17,569 bases of DNA from the NCBI GenBank assembly GCA_964383365.1, contig CAYLHF010000047.1, forward strand, positions 1-17,569. Direction: 5' to 3'. The notes below the pieces were generated by a model that had not been told where the DNA came from, made no database searches, and was given only the letters and a program-made list of their open reading frames with translations. Made by a program: the position numbers and the translations under genes. Positions 14,924 through 17,569 of this stretch are shown one piece after another. Each line of letters begins with the position of its first letter. The first letter of the stretch is position 1. This DNA comes from CAYLHF01 sp964383365 (lineage in GTDB: Bacteria > Bacteroidota > Rhodothermia > Rhodothermales > UBA10348).

Positions 14924-16057
14924 TATATCTGGGAATTGCCAGATTGGCCCGAGTTCACATGGACCCATGCGGCCTCGGATGGACTCCTCAGACGTGTTTA
15001 TCATGAACAGGGGAGATTGGCCGGGCGGATGGAGGGGCTAGGTTTTGCTCCAGGTGATCAGGCACGGCTCCGGATCTTCGGTCTCGACGTGGTCAAAACG
15101 AGCGAGATTGAGGGTGAATCGCTCAACCCAGACGTCGTACGATCTTCGATTGCAAGGAGAATGGGTATCGATATCGGTGGACTGAAACCGGCTGATCGGG
15201 ACGTTGAAGGAATTGTAGAAGTCATTGTGGACGCAACAATACGATACGATGAACCACTGACAATAGGACGAATCCTCCGGTGGCATGCTGCACTCTTTGC
15301 CTCGGGTCGATCCGGGCTCTCCAGGATCAACTCAGGAAAATGGAGGACCGACGAAAAGGGACCGATGCAAGTTGTTTCTGGATCCATCGGGCACGAAGTG
15401 GCCCACTTTGAGGCTCCGCCTGCGAAGTTGATTGATCTTGAAATGAGCAACTTTTTGGCCTGGTTTGAGGGGGAGGATGAAGTTGATCCCGTGATTAAGG
15501 CCGGACTTGCTCATCTGTGGTTTGTGACGATTCATCCGTTTGAAGACGGAAACGGTCGAATCGGACGGGCTATTCTCGATATGGGCCTGGCCCGTTCTGA
15601 AAGCAGTGCGAAGAGATTCTACAGCGTGTCCAGGCAAATAGGACTTGAAAGACGCAACTATTACCGAATTCTGGAGCAAACGCAGCGGGGAACGATGGAT
15701 GTCTCTGACTACGTGAAATGGTATCTGGAACTGTTACTTCGAGCCCTCGAATCGGCCAGCGATTTACTGGGAAACATCATTGACAAAGCTCGATTCTGGG
15801 AGCGATTCAGGGCAGAATCTCTGAATGGAAGGCAGATCAAGATTCTGAATAAAATGCTTGATGACTTTGAGGGCAACTTAACGTCGTCGAAGTGGGCCAA
15901 GATGACAAAAACTTCTCAGGATACGGCGTCACGTGATATTCGAGATCTGATCAAGCGCGGCATTCTGAAGCAAAACGAGAAAGGCGGTCGAAGTACGAGT
16001 TATTCTCTCGTGGACCGGTTGATCAGCCAGCCTGCGGCTGCAACGTCAGCCAGTTGA
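14921..16057 (+). CDS. Fic family protein (DUF4172-Fic-winged helix), putative AMP-transferase
   Basis: 378 residues from ATG 14921. The frame stays open to ATG 14858, but DUF4172 proteins characteristically begin at MYIWELPDWPEF, exactly at 14921, so the upstream 21 codons are probably regulatory DNA. Order: DUF4172 N-terminal domain (about 1-85); an inhibitory-helix motif of the [S/T]xxxE[G/N] type, T60-S-E-I-E64-G65, placing it in the N-terminal-inhibited class; Fic core with HPFEDGNGRIGR (catalytic H205); C-terminal winged-helix-like domain (about 310-370, with SQDTASRDIRDLIKRGIL). Fic enzymes transfer AMP or related groups to target proteins; all core catalytic residues are present, and E64 should hold the enzyme off. 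The iteron array and DNA-binding-like tail suggest autoregulation. The 3' end overlaps the convergent lipoprotein gene by 35 bp. Target unknown; no separate antitoxin gene is seen. Confidence 0.93.
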   Translation: MYIWELPDWPEFTWTHAASDGLLRRVYHEQGRLAGRMEGLGFAPGDQARLRIFGLDVVKTSEIEGESLNPDVVRSSIARRMGIDIGGLKPADRDVEGIVEVIVDATIRYDEPLTIGRILRWHAALFASGRSGLSRINSGKWRTDEKGPMQVVSGSIGHEVAHFEAPPAKLIDLEMSNFLAWFEGEDEVDPVIKAGLAHLWFVTIHPFEDGNGRIGRAILDMGLARSESSAKRFYSVSRQIGLERRNYYRILEQTQRGTMDVSDYVKWYLELLLRALESASDLLGNIIDKARFWERFRAESLNGRQIKILNKMLDDFEGNLTSSKWAKMTKTSQDTASRDIRDLIKRGILKQNEKGGRSTSYSLVDRLISQPAAATSAS

Positions 16058-16730
16058 TCACGTTGAGGAGAAACCGAGCGTTATGGGGCGCCTCCGGGTT
16101 GTTCATNNNNNNNNNNNNNNNNNNNNNNNNNNNNNNNNNNNNNNNNNNNNNNNNNNNNNNNNNNNNNNNNNNNNNNNNNNNNNNNNNNNNNNNNNNNNNN
16201 NNNNNNTCCCAACTTGTCGGTGTGTAGGCGAAGGCATCGTGGAAGATGACACCGAATGAGGCCGCAAGCTCCCGGGCTGCCCCGGGAAAGGGCATGTGGT
16301 CTGCGATCAGCATGAGACGGCCACCTCCGCTCACCCACTCTTCGACGGCAGCGACCTCGGCGGGAGTGAATGCGGGTGGTGTCGGAAGGCTCCAGTCGAA
16401 CTCTTTCTCAGCCGAAAGGGCATTGGATATGACGAGGAGGTCGATCCGACTGAGCGTTTCGGCCGTGAAGGACTCGGTGAACCGACCTACGCGATAGCCA
16501 TCGTCGTGCAGGAGGTTGGCGAATGAGCGGTATTTATCCCCCGCGGTGTGATAGTTATGGTGGGCCTCGTCGATGCCCACCGAAGGCCCCTCGCCAGAAG
16601 CATACCGGGGGGTGTCATTAGCCGGGATGGTGAACGAGTCGTCCGGATACTGGGTCGTTCCATCCGTGGAGTCGGCCGCAGTACAACCGGCAAAGAGAAG
16701 GAAAAGAATTACGAGACGTGGACGTAGCAT
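16023..16730 (-). CDS. DUF4350-like lipoprotein, interrupted by an assembly gap
   Basis: Start at ATG 16730 gives a lipoprotein signal with lipobox FAGC (C16); the in-frame ATG at 16781 lies outside it. The visible part matches a family of envelope proteins with a class I glutamine amidotransferase-like fold: VGIDEAHHNYH, then LLHDDGYRV, LLVISNAL, VEEWVSGGGRLMLIADHMPFPGAA and FGVIFHDAFAY. After the gap comes MNNPEAPHNARFLLNVINWL, the usual family end. By memory of the family, about 80-90 residues are expected where the 100 N stand for 33, so the gap is probably longer than shown and the in-frame join is partly luck. Function unknown; no protease or hydrolase catalytic site can be claimed. It ends inside the 3' end of the Fic gene, tail to tail. 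Confidence 0.75.
   Translation of the reverse strand: MLRPRLVILFLLFAGCTAADSTDGTTQYPDDSFTIPANDTPRYASGEGPSVGIDEAHHNYHTAGDKYRSFANLLHDDGYRVGRFTESFTAETLSRIDLLVISNALSAEKEFDWSLPTPPAFTPAEVAAVEEWVSGGGRLMLIADHMPFPGAARELAASFGVIFHDAFAYTPTSWXXXXXXXXXXXXXXXXXXXXXXXXXXXXXXXXXXMNNPEAPHNARFLLNVINWLTLQPQAG
16107..16206. other. Assembly gap (100 N) inside the DUF4350-like gene
   Basis: Exactly 100 N, a conventional unknown-size gap. The protein family layout suggests the true missing segment is longer. Confidence 0.95.
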
Positions 16731-16872
16731 AGGTATCAGGATCTCGAGGCATATCAATGTGTGATCACGATGTGTCCTCATAATAACCCATGGAGATCCC
16801 GCTGTTGCACTCTCATCTCTTTATTATTAGTATTTCAGATCTTTATACCAGTATTATGATCGGGGTGTACCT
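16731..16872. promoter_or_regulatory. Divergent, AT-rich promoter region of the last gene
   Basis: Between the start of the lipoprotein gene and the ATG at 16873. The part from 16819 to 16860 is strongly AT-rich, with TATTAT at 16852-16857 as a possible -10, but no matching -35 at 17 bp. If it is used, the transcript would have a very short leader. GGGG at 16862-16865 is a plausible ribosome site 7 bases before the ATG. Confidence 0.3.
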
Positions 16873-17569
16873 ATGAGTAAATTCACCCGACACGCGCATT
16901 TCGCTACGCTGCCGCTTCTTTTCCTTCTGAATCTAGCTCCTGTTGTCACTTCGGCTCAAACGCCGTTCATCTCTCGCGGGGCCAGGGCTTTACAGGCTAC
17001 AGGCGAAAGGCCATATCAGGGTGGTACGTACGTGGAGTTAGATCAGCCGATTCCAGTTGCGGCTAAGATGAGTACGATCGCACGACCCGACGCTGACATG
17101 AGGTCAGACTCGTTTGTCTCGATCCAGTCTAATGTTACGACAGCTATGGTCGGGGTGCCCTTCAGGACCGATCTCACGTTTAATAATACCCTGACGACCA
17201 GTTTTGGGCCGTACGATATTACAAATGTCTCGGCGACGTATACACATGACGCATCCTGGAGCATTGGAAGTTGGAGTTCAACGAGTCAATCTGGTACAAT
17301 TTTTTTACAGGGATGCGAAAACGGTCCGACGACGTTTGTATGCACCGCATCTAATTTCCCGGCCAATGAGATTCAGGTAATTTCGGTCATTATTACCCCA
17401 TCTCAACCAGGTTCGTTTCCGCATTCTCTTTCCTCATCGCAGTCAGAATGGGACCCGAACACCGCGAACAATTCGGTTTCAGAGACCCTTAGCGTTGATC
17501 AGGCGTTCGGAACGATCGTGGGTACGGTATACGTGGACGCCAACATCGATCACACGTTCAACAGCTCAG
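16873..17569 (+). CDS. Large secreted surface protein, 5' part only (runs off the window)
   Basis: An open frame of 232 codons from ATG 16873 to the window edge with no stop. Signal peptide: MSKFTRH, hydrophobic core (LPLLFLLNLAPVV), cleavage near TSAQ. The body is rich in Ser, Thr and Asn with alternating hydrophobic residues, as in beta-sandwich repeats. One Ig-like/DUF11-type repeat is visible ending in WDPNTANNSVSETLSV (the D-x-N-x-x-N-N ending is typical). After it begins a prealbumin-like segment, GTIVGTVYVDANIDHTFNS, similar to the start of SdrD B-like domains. One Cys pair (GCENGPTTFVC) may form a disulfide. In this lineage such proteins are often long adhesins ending in a T9SS sorting domain, which cannot be seen here. 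Confident as a real gene, uncertain in role. Confidence 0.8.
   Translation, partial: MSKFTRHAHFATLPLLFLLNLAPVVTSAQTPFISRGARALQATGERPYQGGTYVELDQPIPVAAKMSTIARPDADMRSDSFVSIQSNVTTAMVGVPFRTDLTFNNTLTTSFGPYDITNVSATYTHDASWSIGSWSSTSQSGTIFLQGCENGPTTFVCTASNFPANEIQVISVIITPSQPGSFPHSLSSSQSEWDPNTANNSVSETLSVDQAFGTIVGTVYVDANIDHTFNSS

Noticed and set aside
16028..16040. CAGCC-TGC-GGCTG hairpin near the Fic and lipoprotein 3' ends as a bidirectional terminator
   Set aside because: Only 5 bp with a 3-nt loop, inside both coding sequences, and no T-tract on either strand.
14921..16057. Fic gene as half of a toxin-antitoxin pair
   Set aside because: No partner gene is present; the inhibitory motif is inside the same protein and the neighbours on both sides are unrelated envelope proteins.

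Overview
The window looks like a draft or metagenome-assembled contig from the Bacteroidota/Rhodothermota side of the bacterial tree. Three things point that way: a one-piece hybrid two-component system (HTCS) with two-component beta propellers, Y_Y_Y domain, kinase, receiver and AraC domain; a secreted protein ending in a T9SS type A-like sorting domain; and weak or absent Shine-Dalgarno sequences before most starts. Base composition is moderately GC-rich by eye, with sharp AT-rich islands upstream of the ArsR gene and the last gene. Two 100-N blocks (6667-6766 and 16107-16206) are scaffold gaps that interrupt two genes. No tRNA, rRNA, CRISPR array or transposase was seen.

Layout. (1) 10-5511: a Tat-type, exported class V aminotransferase-fold PLP protein on the minus strand, divergent from a giant HTCS sensor/regulator on the plus strand. 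(2) 5512-6194: a mostly non-coding stretch with one possible 64-residue charged protein, a pair of direct repeats 21 bp apart, a hairpin, and an AT-rich control region. (3) 6195-12316: a compact plus-strand operon: ArsR-family repressor, TolC-like outer membrane channel (broken by a gap), lipoprotein RND adaptor, RND permease, and a DUF2892 small membrane protein that starts with TTG inside the permease stop. (4) 12343-14703: a minus-strand run reading from high to low coordinates: T9SS-exported putative zinc protease, a possible 40-residue secreted peptide, an SRPBCC protein, and an FKBP-type prolyl isomerase lipoprotein. (5) 14824-16057: a DUF4172-Fic-winged helix protein, preceded by three copies of a 9-base element plus an inverted near-copy; the last copy runs into the Fic start. 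(6) 16023-16730: a lipoprotein resembling the DUF4350 family, convergent with and overlapping the Fic gene, broken by the second gap. (7) 16873-end: the 5' part of a large secreted cell-surface protein that runs off the window.

How the parts work together: the ArsR-TolC-adaptor-permease-DUF2892 block is a self-contained regulated efflux system. The HTCS is probably an external-signal sensor controlling a nearby or distant regulon. The Fic protein, with its own DNA-binding-like domain and iteron-like upstream elements, looks self-regulated; this is the least ordinary item in the window. Everything else is recognisable accessory envelope or stress biology.
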